Below, in pieces: positions 18,500-25,913 of a DNA stretch of 64,000 nt. The stretch covers positions 1-64,000 of the forward strand of contig OMWH01000009.1 of the NCBI GenBank assembly GCA_900314755.1, in the 5' to 3' direction. The notes under the pieces are model-generated. The model did no database searches. It worked only from the letters and a program-made list of their open reading frames with translations, and had not been told where the DNA came from. A program made the position numbers and the translations under genes. The stretch's first letter is position 1; each line of letters starts with the position of its first letter. The DNA comes from an uncultured Prevotellaceae bacterium (lineage in GTDB: Bacteria > Bacteroidota > Bacteroidia > Bacteroidales > Bacteroidaceae).

Positions 18500-18532
18500 A
18501 AAAAGAGGTTGGTGCAGGACGCTACCAACCTC
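18500..18532 (-). terminator. Intrinsic terminator of the thioesterase gene
   Basis: A perfect 9-bp stem (GAGGTTGGT / ACCAACCTC, 10-nt loop) followed on the minus strand by a U run (complement of 18500-18504). For the plus-strand ROK gene it lacks a U tract and would work less well. Confidence 0.7.
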
Positions 18533-18546
18533 ACTTCATAATATAA

Positions 18547-18584
18547 CGATAAGATAGTAGGCAATCGCCTGCACTGACTTATCG
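18547..18584. other. Imperfect hairpin of unknown role
   Basis: CGATAAG (18547-18553) pairs with CTTATCG (18578-18584), and inside it GTAGGC pairs with GCCTGC around an AATC loop with one wobble. It lies between two convergent genes and beside the terminator. It could be a second terminator-like stem or an RNA 3' end stabiliser. Confidence 0.4.
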
Positions 18585-18656
18585 GGGGCAAATATAGTAC
18601 TTAATCAGCAAAATCGCAAATTTTTAACATAGTTTTTTGCGTTTTGACTGATTATT

Positions 18657-19061
18657 TTATTTCAACACCTCTGATTTCCTATAAGCCATTCCTGTAACAT
18701 GACATAACAGTTTTCCTTCCTGATTGGTTATCCGTACCTCCACAGCAGGAATCTTATGGTGGTCAACAATCTCTGCTGCTTCAGCCGTCAGGACATCGCC
18801 CTCACGTGCTGATGAGAGATACATGATATTATTTTGAATCCCGAAAGTCAACTTCCCATGACTATTCATCACTGCGGCAAGCGCCAAATCAGCCAAAGTA
18901 AAAAGTGCTCCTCCCTGACACACGCCACCAGCGTTCAGATGCTCATGCGTCACTGTCATGGTAGCTACCGCCCTGCCTTCATCCATCTCAATAATACGAC
19001 ACCCTGCGGCAGCGGCAAAACGATCATTCGTATTTAAAAACTGTTGAATATCCATCTTCAT
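18657..19061 (-). CDS. PaaI-type hotdog thioesterase
   Basis: A 134-residue hotdog-fold acyl-CoA thioesterase (PaaI/YdiI type). It shows HLNAGGVCQGGALFTLADLALAA (as HLNAGGVCQGG and LFTLADLA), with the catalytic acidic residue in LADLA, then the repeat strands ending TGMAYRK. The substrate is unknown. It is monocistronic with a -7 box at 19080-19088 and a terminator at 18500-18532. Either of two Met codons (19061, 19055) could be the start. Confidence 0.85.
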   Translation of the reverse strand: MKMDIQQFLNTNDRFAAAAGCRIIEMDEGRAVATMTVTHEHLNAGGVCQGGALFTLADLALAAVMNSHGKLTFGIQNNIMYLSSAREGDVLTAEAAEIVDHHKIPAVEVRITNQEGKLLCHVTGMAYRKSEVLK

Positions 19062-19079
19062 TATCTTTACATTTCGTCG

Positions 19080-19088
19080 GCAAAATTA
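19080..19088 (-). promoter_or_regulatory. -7 box of the thioesterase gene
   Basis: TAATTTTGC on the minus strand, 19 bp upstream of the first ATG. It is back to back with the trp promoter. Confidence 0.5.
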
Positions 19089-19127
19089 CACTTTTTATTT
19101 CGTATTGTAAAAAAAATGCCCGAAAAG

Positions 19128-19160
19128 TTTGCTTATTAAAAGAATTGTATGTACATTTGC
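19128..19160 (+). promoter_or_regulatory. Promoter of the trp operon
   Basis: TTTG (19128-19131), exactly 20-nt spacer, TACATTTGC (19152-19160). Transcription would start near 19167, about 25 nt before the leader peptide. Confidence 0.85.
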
Positions 19161-19191
19161 AGCCGTAAACATAAAAACTTCGAATATAACA

Positions 19192-19242
19192 ATGACGAAT
19201 TTGATGAATGCATGGTGGTGGCGTCACTCGAGATTAAGATAG
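19192..19242 (+). CDS. trpL: trp operon leader peptide
   Basis: A 16-codon ORF encoding MTNLMNAWWWRHSRLR. Three consecutive Trp codons (TGG, 19213-19221) sit 63 bp before a strong terminator and 106 bp before trpB. Runs of Trp codons in short leader ORFs are the hallmark of ribosome-mediated attenuation: scarce charged tRNA-Trp stalls the ribosome and favours an antiterminator. The start has no Shine-Dalgarno sequence, usual for this phylum. Confidence 0.9.
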   Translation: MTNLMNAWWWRHSRLR

Positions 19243-19252
19243 TCGCGGGGTA

Positions 19253-19314
19253 CGATGCCGTATATGTATTCATAAAGATATCAAGGGCTCGTCGTTAACG
19301 CGACGAGCCCTTTT
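19253..19314 (+). promoter_or_regulatory. trp attenuator (antiterminator segment and terminator)
   Basis: The terminator stem AAGGGCTCGTCG (19283-19294) / CGACGAGCCCTT (19301-19312), loop TTAACG, ends in TTTT. GATGCC (19254-19259) can pair with GGCGTC (19220-19225, next to the Trp codons) or, as CGATG-CC, with GG-CT-CGTCG (19286-19294), which would disrupt the terminator. These are the expected 1:2, 2:3 and 3:4 pairings; the 2:3 pairing has a 2-nt bulge and one wobble and is less certain. Confidence 0.8.
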
Positions 19315-19347
19315 AACGTCAGGTGATAAGAACTTAACAAAACAAAT

Positions 19348-20556
19348 ATGGAAAAAACATTTTTAGTAAACGAGAAAGGATTCTATGGAGAATTTGGAGG
19401 TGCATATGTACCTGAGATTCTTTATGCCACCGTCAAAAAACTGCAAGAAGAATACTTGCCGGTTATTGAGTCTGAATCCTTCCAGAAAGAGTACATGGAA
19501 CTCTTGCGCGATTATGTGGGGCGCCCGTCTCCGCTCTATTATGCCAAGCGTATGAGTGAGAAGTACGGGTGCCAGCTCTACCTGAAGCGAGAAGACCTGA
19601 ACCACACAGGAGCTCATAAGATCAACAACACTATTGGTCAGATTCTTCTAGCCAAGAAGATGGGCAAAAAGCGTATTATCGCAGAGACAGGAGCAGGACA
19701 ACATGGAGTGGCGACAGCTACCGTATGTGCGTTAATGGACATGCCCTGTGTGGTTTACCAAGGCGCATTGGATGTAGAAAGACAGCATGTCAATGTAGAA
19801 CGAATGAAAATGTTGGGGGCAGAGGTCCGTCCTGTAAAGACGGGCAACTGGACATTAAAGGATGCCACGAACGAAGCCATTCGCGACTGGTGCTGTCACC
19901 CTTCTGACACCTTTTATATTATAGGCAGTACCGTCGGTCCTCACCCCTATCCTGACATGGTAGCTCGCCTGCAAAGTATTATCTCCGCAGAGATAAAGGA
20001 ACAATTGCAAGAGAAAATCGGCAGGGACTACCCCGATATACTGATGGCATGTGTCGGCGGCGGCAGTAACGCCGCAGGAACCATCTACCATTATGTTGAT
20101 GACACCCGTGTGAAGATTGTCCTGGCGGAGGCAGGTGGTCTGGGTGCCGACACAGGACACACTGCTGCTACCATCCATGCCGGCAGACTCGGTATCTTAC
20201 ATGGTGCCAAGACACTCGTCATGCAGACCCCGGACGGACAAATCATCGAGGCAGAGTCTATCTCTGCCGGACTCGACTACCCCGGCATTGGTCCCATGCA
20301 TGCCAATCTTGCCTCTCAGCACCGTGCCACTGTCTATTCCATCAACGATGATGAGGCGGTGAAAGCCGCTTATGAACTGACTCGCATGGAGGGTATCATC
20401 CCTGCTTTGGAGAGTGCCCATGCTATTGCCGCCCTGAACAAGATGACTTTCAAGAAAGACGATATCGTGGTCTTGACCGTCAGTGGACGTGGTGACAAAG
20501 ACGTAGAAACCTATTTATCTCATAAAGAAATGGCTGGAGAATATGGAAACTTTTAA
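19348..20556 (+). CDS. trpB: Tryptophan synthase beta chain
   Basis: A 402-residue PLP enzyme joining indole and serine. It shows YGEFGGAYVPE near the N-terminus, the PLP lysine in THTGAHKIN-type motif (HTGAHKINNTIGQ, near residue 93), AETGAGQHGVATA near 116, the phosphate loop CVGGGSNAAG near 237 and SGRGDKD near the end. It is the first gene of the operon; in many Bacteroidota trpB precedes trpE. Its end overlaps trpE by 14 bp. Confidence 0.98.
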   Translation: MEKTFLVNEKGFYGEFGGAYVPEILYATVKKLQEEYLPVIESESFQKEYMELLRDYVGRPSPLYYAKRMSEKYGCQLYLKREDLNHTGAHKINNTIGQILLAKKMGKKRIIAETGAGQHGVATATVCALMDMPCVVYQGALDVERQHVNVERMKMLGAEVRPVKTGNWTLKDATNEAIRDWCCHPSDTFYIIGSTVGPHPYPDMVARLQSIISAEIKEQLQEKIGRDYPDILMACVGGGSNAAGTIYHYVDDTRVKIVLAEAGGLGADTGHTAATIHAGRLGILHGAKTLVMQTPDGQIIEAESISAGLDYPGIGPMHANLASQHRATVYSINDDEAVKAAYELTRMEGIIPALESAHAIAALNKMTFKKDDIVVLTVSGRGDKDVETYLSHKEMAGEYGNF

Positions 20557-21943
20557 TTACACCACTTCCTGCAAGACGATTCTCGCTGACCTGTATACCC
20601 CCGTTGGTGTATATATGCGACTGCGTGATATTTACCCCCAAAGTGCATTGATGGAGAGTTCAGACTATCATGATAAGGACAATGCCCGTTCCTTTATCGG
20701 TATCAACCCCATTGCCTCTGTCGCCATTGGGCATGGCGAGGCTACCATCATCTTTCCTGACGGCAGCCATGAGGAGCATTCCATCAGCACCGACTATGGC
20801 ACGGCTGATGCCATTCATGCGCTCATCGACAGGATCCATGTAGAGGGAGATTACGCAACATTCTGCGGTCTGTACGGCTATACCTCATTCAATGCCGTAC
20901 GCTATTTTGAACATATCGCTGTCAAAGACGAGACACAGGAGAAAAACGATGCTCCTGATATGCTCTATATATTATATAAGGATATCATCGTCTTCGACCA
21001 CTTCAACAGTCAGCTGACAATGATCAGTCTCTCCAAACACCCTGACGAGTCTGATATCCCCGAGATTCTCCGAGCCATGAACAAGGCGAGCATACCTGCT
21101 TACGACTTCCATCCTGTTGGAGATGTGACCAGCCCGTTGACTGACGAGGAGCACAAGGCGAATATACGCCGCGGCATCAAGCACTGTCTTCGTGGTGATG
21201 TGTTCCAGATAGTCCTCTCACGCCGCTTTATTCAGAAATATGAGGGAGATGACTTCAAACTATACCGCGCCCTAAGGAGTATCAACCCCTCTCCTTACCT
21301 TTTCTATTTTGACTTTGGCGGTTTCCGTATCTTCGGCTCCTCCCCTGAGACACATTGCCGTGTCGAAGGACGGAAAGCCTATATCGACCCCATCGCCGGG
21401 ACCACCAAGCGTACGGGAGATGCAGAGAAAGACCGCAAGGGGGCTGAGTACTTACGGAAGGACCCTAAAGAGAATGCCGAGCATGTGATGCTGGTCGACC
21501 TTGCCCGAAATGACCTCAGCAGGAACTGTCATGGTGTGAAGGTTGACTTTTACAAAGACCTGCAATATTACTCGCACGTCATCCACCTCGTGTCCCGTGT
21601 CAGCGGTGAACTGGATGAGGGAGCAGACCCTATCAAGGCATTTATCGACACCTTCCCTGCCGGCACTTTAAGCGGAGCGCCCAAAGTTCGTGCCATGCAA
21701 CTCATCAGTGAGTACGAGCCACACAACCGTGGAGCTTATGGCGGATGTATTGGCTATATCGGACTAAACGGAAACCTCAACCAAGCAATCACCATCCGCA
21801 CCTTTGTCTCCCGTAACGGAGAACTATGGTTCCAGGCAGGTGGAGGCATCGTTGCCAAGAGTGATGAGGAATATGAATTACAAGAAGTGAACAACAAACT
21901 CGGTGCACTGCGCCGGGCAATAGCAATGGCAGAAAGGATGTAA
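20543..21943 (+). CDS. trpE: Anthranilate synthase component I
   Basis: A 466-residue chorismate-using enzyme. The C-terminal catalytic domain carries FQIVLSRRF (near residue 221), SPSPYLFYFDFGG-like INPSPYLFYFDFG, GSSPETHCRVEG, PIAGTTKRTG, AEHVMLVDLARNDLSR, and FPAGTLSGAPKVRAM. The N-terminal regulatory domain has LMESSD near residue 36, related to the LLES tryptophan-feedback motif. It pairs with TrpG and overlaps trpB. Confidence 0.97.
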   Translation: METFNYTTSCKTILADLYTPVGVYMRLRDIYPQSALMESSDYHDKDNARSFIGINPIASVAIGHGEATIIFPDGSHEEHSISTDYGTADAIHALIDRIHVEGDYATFCGLYGYTSFNAVRYFEHIAVKDETQEKNDAPDMLYILYKDIIVFDHFNSQLTMISLSKHPDESDIPEILRAMNKASIPAYDFHPVGDVTSPLTDEEHKANIRRGIKHCLRGDVFQIVLSRRFIQKYEGDDFKLYRALRSINPSPYLFYFDFGGFRIFGSSPETHCRVEGRKAYIDPIAGTTKRTGDAEKDRKGAEYLRKDPKENAEHVMLVDLARNDLSRNCHGVKVDFYKDLQYYSHVIHLVSRVSGELDEGADPIKAFIDTFPAGTLSGAPKVRAMQLISEYEPHNRGAYGGCIGYIGLNGNLNQAITIRTFVSRNGELWFQAGGGIVAKSDEEYELQEVNNKLGALRRAIAMAERM

Positions 21944-21946
21944 GTT

Positions 21947-22513
21947 ATGATCAAGATAGTCATTATTGATAACTACGACTCATTTACCTATAATCTCGCT
22001 CATTTAGTCAAGGAACTGGGAGCTGAGGTAACTGTATACAGGAACGACCAGTTTGAACTGTCCCAACTGGAACCCTTCAGTAAGATTATCCTGTCACCTG
22101 GTCCAGGCATCCCATCCGAAGCAGGATTGCTGTTGGATGTCATCAAGACCTACGCTGGCAAAAAGCCTATTCTCGGTGTCTGTCTTGGACACCAAGCCAT
22201 CGGTGAGGTCTTCGGAGGAAAGCTAGAGAACCTCCGTGAGGTATATCATGGGGTAGCGACTGAAGGAACACAGTTTGGCAATGATGCCATCTTCTCCGGA
22301 TTACCCAGCCGCATCACCATGGGGCGTTACCACTCATGGGTGGTCAGCAGAGACGGTTTCCCTGATTGTCTCGAGATAACAGCAGAGAGTGATGACCGGC
22401 AAATCATGGCACTCAAGCACAAAACGCTTAATATCCGGGGCATCCAGTTCCATCCAGAGAGTGTTCTCACGCCTGACGGCAAGAGGATGCTTCAGAACTG
22501 GCTTTTCCTCTAA
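21947..22513 (+). CDS. trpG: Anthranilate synthase component II (glutamine amidotransferase)
   Basis: A 188-residue class I glutamine amidotransferase delivering ammonia to TrpE. It shows IIDNYDSFTYNLAHLV at the N-terminus, SPGPGIPSEAG near residue 49, nucleophile Cys in GVCLGHQAIGE (near residue 79) and the His-Glu pair in IQFHPESVLTPDG near residue 167. It is not fused to trpD. It begins 3 bp after trpE. Confidence 0.97.
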   Translation: MIKIVIIDNYDSFTYNLAHLVKELGAEVTVYRNDQFELSQLEPFSKIILSPGPGIPSEAGLLLDVIKTYAGKKPILGVCLGHQAIGEVFGGKLENLREVYHGVATEGTQFGNDAIFSGLPSRITMGRYHSWVVSRDGFPDCLEITAESDDRQIMALKHKTLNIRGIQFHPESVLTPDGKRMLQNWLFL

Positions 22514-22522
22514 CACCCCTCA

Positions 22523-22569
22523 AAATATCGAATATCGAAATATCGAAATATCGGAATATCGAAACATCG
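22523..22569. repeat. 8-bp tandem repeat between trpG and trpD
   Basis: Six units of AAATATCG-like sequence (one of 7 bp, one AAACATCG), ending 17 bp before the trpD start. It is the only sizeable gap in the tightly packed 3' half of the operon. Confidence 0.9.
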
Positions 22570-22585
22570 AAATTACAACAACAAT

Positions 22586-23596
22586 ATGGAACAAACAATG
22601 AAAGACATCCTCAACAGGATGCTTAACCACGAGGAACTTACTCGTGAGGAGATGAAGAACATCTTGATCGGAATCACGCACAGCGAATTTCCCAACGAGC
22701 AGATCACCGCCTTGCTGACAGCATTGCAGATGCGTGGTGTCACCGTTGATGAACTGCTCGGTTTCCGTGATGGTATCTTAGAGACAGGTGTCCCTGCCAT
22801 CCTCAACGCTGACCGTTATATTGACGTAGTCGGTACTGGCGGCGACCGCAAGAACACTTTCAACATCTCCACGACTTCATGCTTCGTCATTGCTGGCGCA
22901 GGCTATAAGGTCGCCAAGCATGGCAACTATGCGGCAACCTCCGTGTCGGGTGCCTCTAATGTCATCCAGCACCACGGTATCAAATTCACTGATGATATCG
23001 ACAAACTAAACCGCAGCCTCAACGAGGCAGGTATTGTCTATCTCCATGCCCAGCTCTTTGCCAAGGCAATGAAGTTTGTCGGTCCTATCCGTAAGGCATT
23101 ACAGTTCCCTACCATCTTCAACCTGTTAGGTCCGCTGGTGAATCCCAGCCAACCGAAATGCCAGCTGTTAGGAGTGGCAAACCTCGACCAGATGCGTTTA
23201 TATAATAATGTATATCAGAAGATCGGCATCGACTATGGTATCGTTAATAGCATTGACGGTTATGATGAAATTTCCCTGACCAGCGACTTCAAAGTGACAA
23301 CGAACCAATATGAGCGTATCTTCAAGCCACAAGACTTAGGGTTTGAGATCGCAAAGCCTGAGGAACTGGTAGGTGGTGCCACTGAGGAAGAAGCAGCAGC
23401 TATCTTCGATGCGGTACTCGAGAACCGTGCCCTTCCTGCCCAGAAAAATATCGTCCTGGCAAATGCCGCCTTTGGTATTCAGGTACTGGAGAAAGGACAG
23501 AAATCCATCGAGGAATGTATCGACATTGCCCGTGAGAGTATCGACAGCGGCAAGGCATTAGCTACCTTTAAGAAATTTGCGGAACTTAACTCATAA
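22586..23596 (+). CDS. trpD: Anthranilate phosphoribosyltransferase
   Basis: A 336-residue enzyme transferring phosphoribose to anthranilate. It shows the PRPP-binding GTGGDRKNTFNIST (near residue 82), KHGNYAATSVSGASNV near 111, FAKAMKFVGPIRKAL near 157 and FNLLGPLVNP near 180. Normal length. It is followed by a 9-bp tandem repeat before trpC. Confidence 0.97.
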   Translation: MEQTMKDILNRMLNHEELTREEMKNILIGITHSEFPNEQITALLTALQMRGVTVDELLGFRDGILETGVPAILNADRYIDVVGTGGDRKNTFNISTTSCFVIAGAGYKVAKHGNYAATSVSGASNVIQHHGIKFTDDIDKLNRSLNEAGIVYLHAQLFAKAMKFVGPIRKALQFPTIFNLLGPLVNPSQPKCQLLGVANLDQMRLYNNVYQKIGIDYGIVNSIDGYDEISLTSDFKVTTNQYERIFKPQDLGFEIAKPEELVGGATEEEAAAIFDAVLENRALPAQKNIVLANAAFGIQVLEKGQKSIEECIDIARESIDSGKALATFKKFAELNS

Positions 23597-23597
23597 A

Positions 23598-23630
23598 CTA
23601 TAGTACCTATAGTCACTATAGTCCTTATAA
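23598..23630. repeat. 9-bp tandem repeat between trpD and trpC
   Basis: Three CTATAGTnn units (23598, 23607, 23616) and a degenerate fourth, starting within two bases of the trpD stop codon and ending just before the trpC start. Confidence 0.88.
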
Positions 23631-23635
23631 TAAAA

Positions 23636-24421
23636 ATGGATATATTACAAGAAATCGTAGCTCACAAGCGGATAGAGGTAGAGCGTTTCAAGCAACAGCT
23701 CTCTGAACAGGAGATTCACCGGCGTGTAGAAGCTATCCTCGACTTCAGCGTGCCCTCCATGTCGAAGGCACTGACAGCTTCTGAATCTGGCATCATCGCT
23801 GAGTTCAAGCGCCGCTCTCCCTCGAAAGGATGGATCAAGGAGGAGGGTAAGGCGGATGAGATTCCTCTCGCTTACCAGGAGCATGGTGCCGCTGCACTCT
23901 CCATCCTCACCGACGAACAGTATTTCGGAGGGAAGGATGACTTTATCCGCATTGCCCGACACGCAGGGGTACACATTCCCATTCTTTACAAGAACTTCAT
24001 CATTGACGAGTATCAACTCTTCCAGGCTCGTCTCTGTGGGGCTTCCGCAGTCCTGCTGATTGCCGCCGACTTGTCTAAAGAAGAGTGCCAGTCACTTTTG
24101 TCTACCGCCCATGAATTGGGCTTGGAAGTCTTGTTGGAGATGCACAGCGAGGAAGAACTGGAGTATGCGGAAATGGAGCCGGACATGTGCGGCATCAACA
24201 ACCGTAACCTCGGAACATTCATCACCGATGTCCAAAACAGTTTCCGATTGGCAGAACTACTCCCTAAGGACAGTGTCAAGGTCAGTGAGAGCGGTATCTC
24301 TAACTCCGATACGGTGAAGGCACTCCGCTTAGCAGGATTCCGGGGGTTCCTCATCGGTGAGACCTTCATGAAGACCTCTGACCCGGGTAAGGCACTCAAG
24401 GAATTCATCTCTAAACTCTAA
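23636..24421 (+). CDS. trpC: Indole-3-glycerol phosphate synthase
   Basis: A 261-residue TIM-barrel enzyme. It shows IIAEFKRRSPSKGWI near residue 53 (catalytic Lys), ALSILTDEQYFGG near 87, LYKNFIIDEYQL near 117, GINNRNLGTF near 186 and VSESGISN near 216 with GFLIGETFMK near the end. It is monofunctional, with trpF separate. 3 bp separate it from trpF. Confidence 0.97.
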   Translation: MDILQEIVAHKRIEVERFKQQLSEQEIHRRVEAILDFSVPSMSKALTASESGIIAEFKRRSPSKGWIKEEGKADEIPLAYQEHGAAALSILTDEQYFGGKDDFIRIARHAGVHIPILYKNFIIDEYQLFQARLCGASAVLLIAADLSKEECQSLLSTAHELGLEVLLEMHSEEELEYAEMEPDMCGINNRNLGTFITDVQNSFRLAELLPKDSVKVSESGISNSDTVKALRLAGFRGFLIGETFMKTSDPGKALKEFISKL

Positions 24422-24424
24422 ACG

Positions 24425-25057
24425 ATGAACGCTAAATTCATAAAAGTATGTGGGATGCGCGATCCTGAGAACATCCGCAAGGTGGAGGAACTCGCTGTCG
24501 ACCTGATGGGCTTTATCTTTTGGTCCAAATCAAGTCGTTACGTAAGTGATAAACCCTCCTACCTACCCACCAGACAGAAACGTGTCGGTGTCTTCGTCGA
24601 TGCTGATATCAAGGAGGTGACAGAGAAAGCTAAGGAGTATGCCCTCGACCTCATCCAACTCCACGGCAAGGAGACACCCGACTATATCCAGCGTCTCCGT
24701 TCCCTTTGTCCCCAGCGCGGTGACCGTGCCACCGCCATCATCAAGGCGCTGAACATCGCCGACGCTGAGGACTTGGCACAAACAGCACAATACGAGGGAA
24801 TCGTTGACTACTTCCTCTTCGATACTAAATCGAAACTGGTGGGTGGTAACGGCACCCAATTCGACTGGTCGGTACTCCAAGCCTACCAAGGAGACACTCC
24901 TTTTATACTCAGTGGGGGCATCGGTCCTGACGATGCCGAGAAAGTTAAGAACTTTCAGCACCCCATGTGTGCCGGCATTGATCTTAACTCTCGCTTTGAG
25001 ACAGCACCTGCCCTCAAGGATATTCAATTACTAAATCATTTTATTGGAAGATTATGA
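24425..25057 (+). CDS. trpF: Phosphoribosylanthranilate isomerase
   Basis: A 210-residue TIM-barrel isomerase. It shows KVCGMRDPENIRKV (near residue 7, catalytic Cys), LMGFIFWSKSSRYV near 26, VGVFVDAD near 54, LIQLHGKE near 76, the catalytic Asp in YFLFDTKSKLVGG near 133 and FILSGGIGPDDAEK near 161. Its stop overlaps the trpA start as ATGA. Confidence 0.95.
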   Translation: MNAKFIKVCGMRDPENIRKVEELAVDLMGFIFWSKSSRYVSDKPSYLPTRQKRVGVFVDADIKEVTEKAKEYALDLIQLHGKETPDYIQRLRSLCPQRGDRATAIIKALNIADAEDLAQTAQYEGIVDYFLFDTKSKLVGGNGTQFDWSVLQAYQGDTPFILSGGIGPDDAEKVKNFQHPMCAGIDLNSRFETAPALKDIQLLNHFIGRL

Positions 25058-25830
25058 ATAAAATCAATAAACTGTTCACCGAGAACAAAGACAAGAAGTT
25101 ACTGAGTCTCTATTTCTGTGCCGGATGCCCGACCCTTGAGGGTACCGCTGATGTTATCAAGACATTAGAGCGGAGAGGCATCTCCATGATAGAGGTGGGA
25201 ATTCCTTTCAGCGACCCTATGGCTGATGGTCCTGTCATCCAGGACGCTGCCACAAAAGCACTGAGGAACGGTATGACACTTCGTAAACTATTTTCACAAC
25301 TCAAAGACATCAAGGACGAGGTATCTATCCCACTCGTTCTGATGGGTTACCTGAACCCCATCATGCAGTATGGTATCGAAGCCTTTTGCCAGAGTTGTGT
25401 GGAGAGCGGTGTGAGTGGTGTCATCATCCCCGACCTGCCCTTCAAGGACTATCAGGACATCGTAAAACCCGTTGCCGACCGCTACGACATCCGTGTCATC
25501 ATGCTCATCACCCCAGAGACCTCTGAGGAACGTATCCGCTTCATCGACGAGCATACCGACGGTTTCATCTATATGGTATCCTCGGCCGCTATCACAGGAG
25601 CGCAGAAGAGTTTCGACGATGCAAAACAGGAGTATTTCCGCCGTATCAACAGCATGAACCTGCGTAATCCCCGCATGATTGGTTTCGGCATTTCTAACAG
25701 GCAGACCTTAGAGGCTGCTCAGCAGAATGCCGCCGGTGCCATCATCGGTTCGAAGTTTGTCACCCTGCTCAGCGAGAGCAAGGATGCCGACGAGGCATTA
25801 GACAAGCTCTTCCATGCCCTTGAGCAATAA
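25054..25830 (+). CDS. trpA: Tryptophan synthase alpha chain
   Basis: A 258-residue TIM-barrel lyase cleaving indole-glycerol phosphate. It shows the catalytic Glu in MIEVGIPFSDPMADGPVIQ near residue 47 (MIEVGIPFSDPMADGPVI), the catalytic Asp in GVIIPDLPFKDY near 125, and GFGISNRQTLE near 209. It ends the operon, followed by a strong terminator. Confidence 0.97.
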   Translation: MNKINKLFTENKDKKLLSLYFCAGCPTLEGTADVIKTLERRGISMIEVGIPFSDPMADGPVIQDAATKALRNGMTLRKLFSQLKDIKDEVSIPLVLMGYLNPIMQYGIEAFCQSCVESGVSGVIIPDLPFKDYQDIVKPVADRYDIRVIMLITPETSEERIRFIDEHTDGFIYMVSSAAITGAQKSFDDAKQEYFRRINSMNLRNPRMIGFGISNRQTLEAAQQNAAGAIIGSKFVTLLSESKDADEALDKLFHALEQ

Positions 25831-25854
25831 TATTATTTATAAATAATGTAAAAT

Positions 25855-25879
25855 AAGAGCGAGTTTTCGCTCTTTTTTT
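25855..25879 (+). terminator. trp operon terminator
   Basis: Stem AAGAGCGA / TCGCTCTT with loop GTTT, followed by a T5 run. A possible -7 box TACCTTTGT (25881-25889) for the next gene directly follows, without a clear -33 box. Confidence 0.9.
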
Positions 25880-25913
25880 GTACCTTTGTCGGCAAACTAC
25901 TAAAACAACAAAT

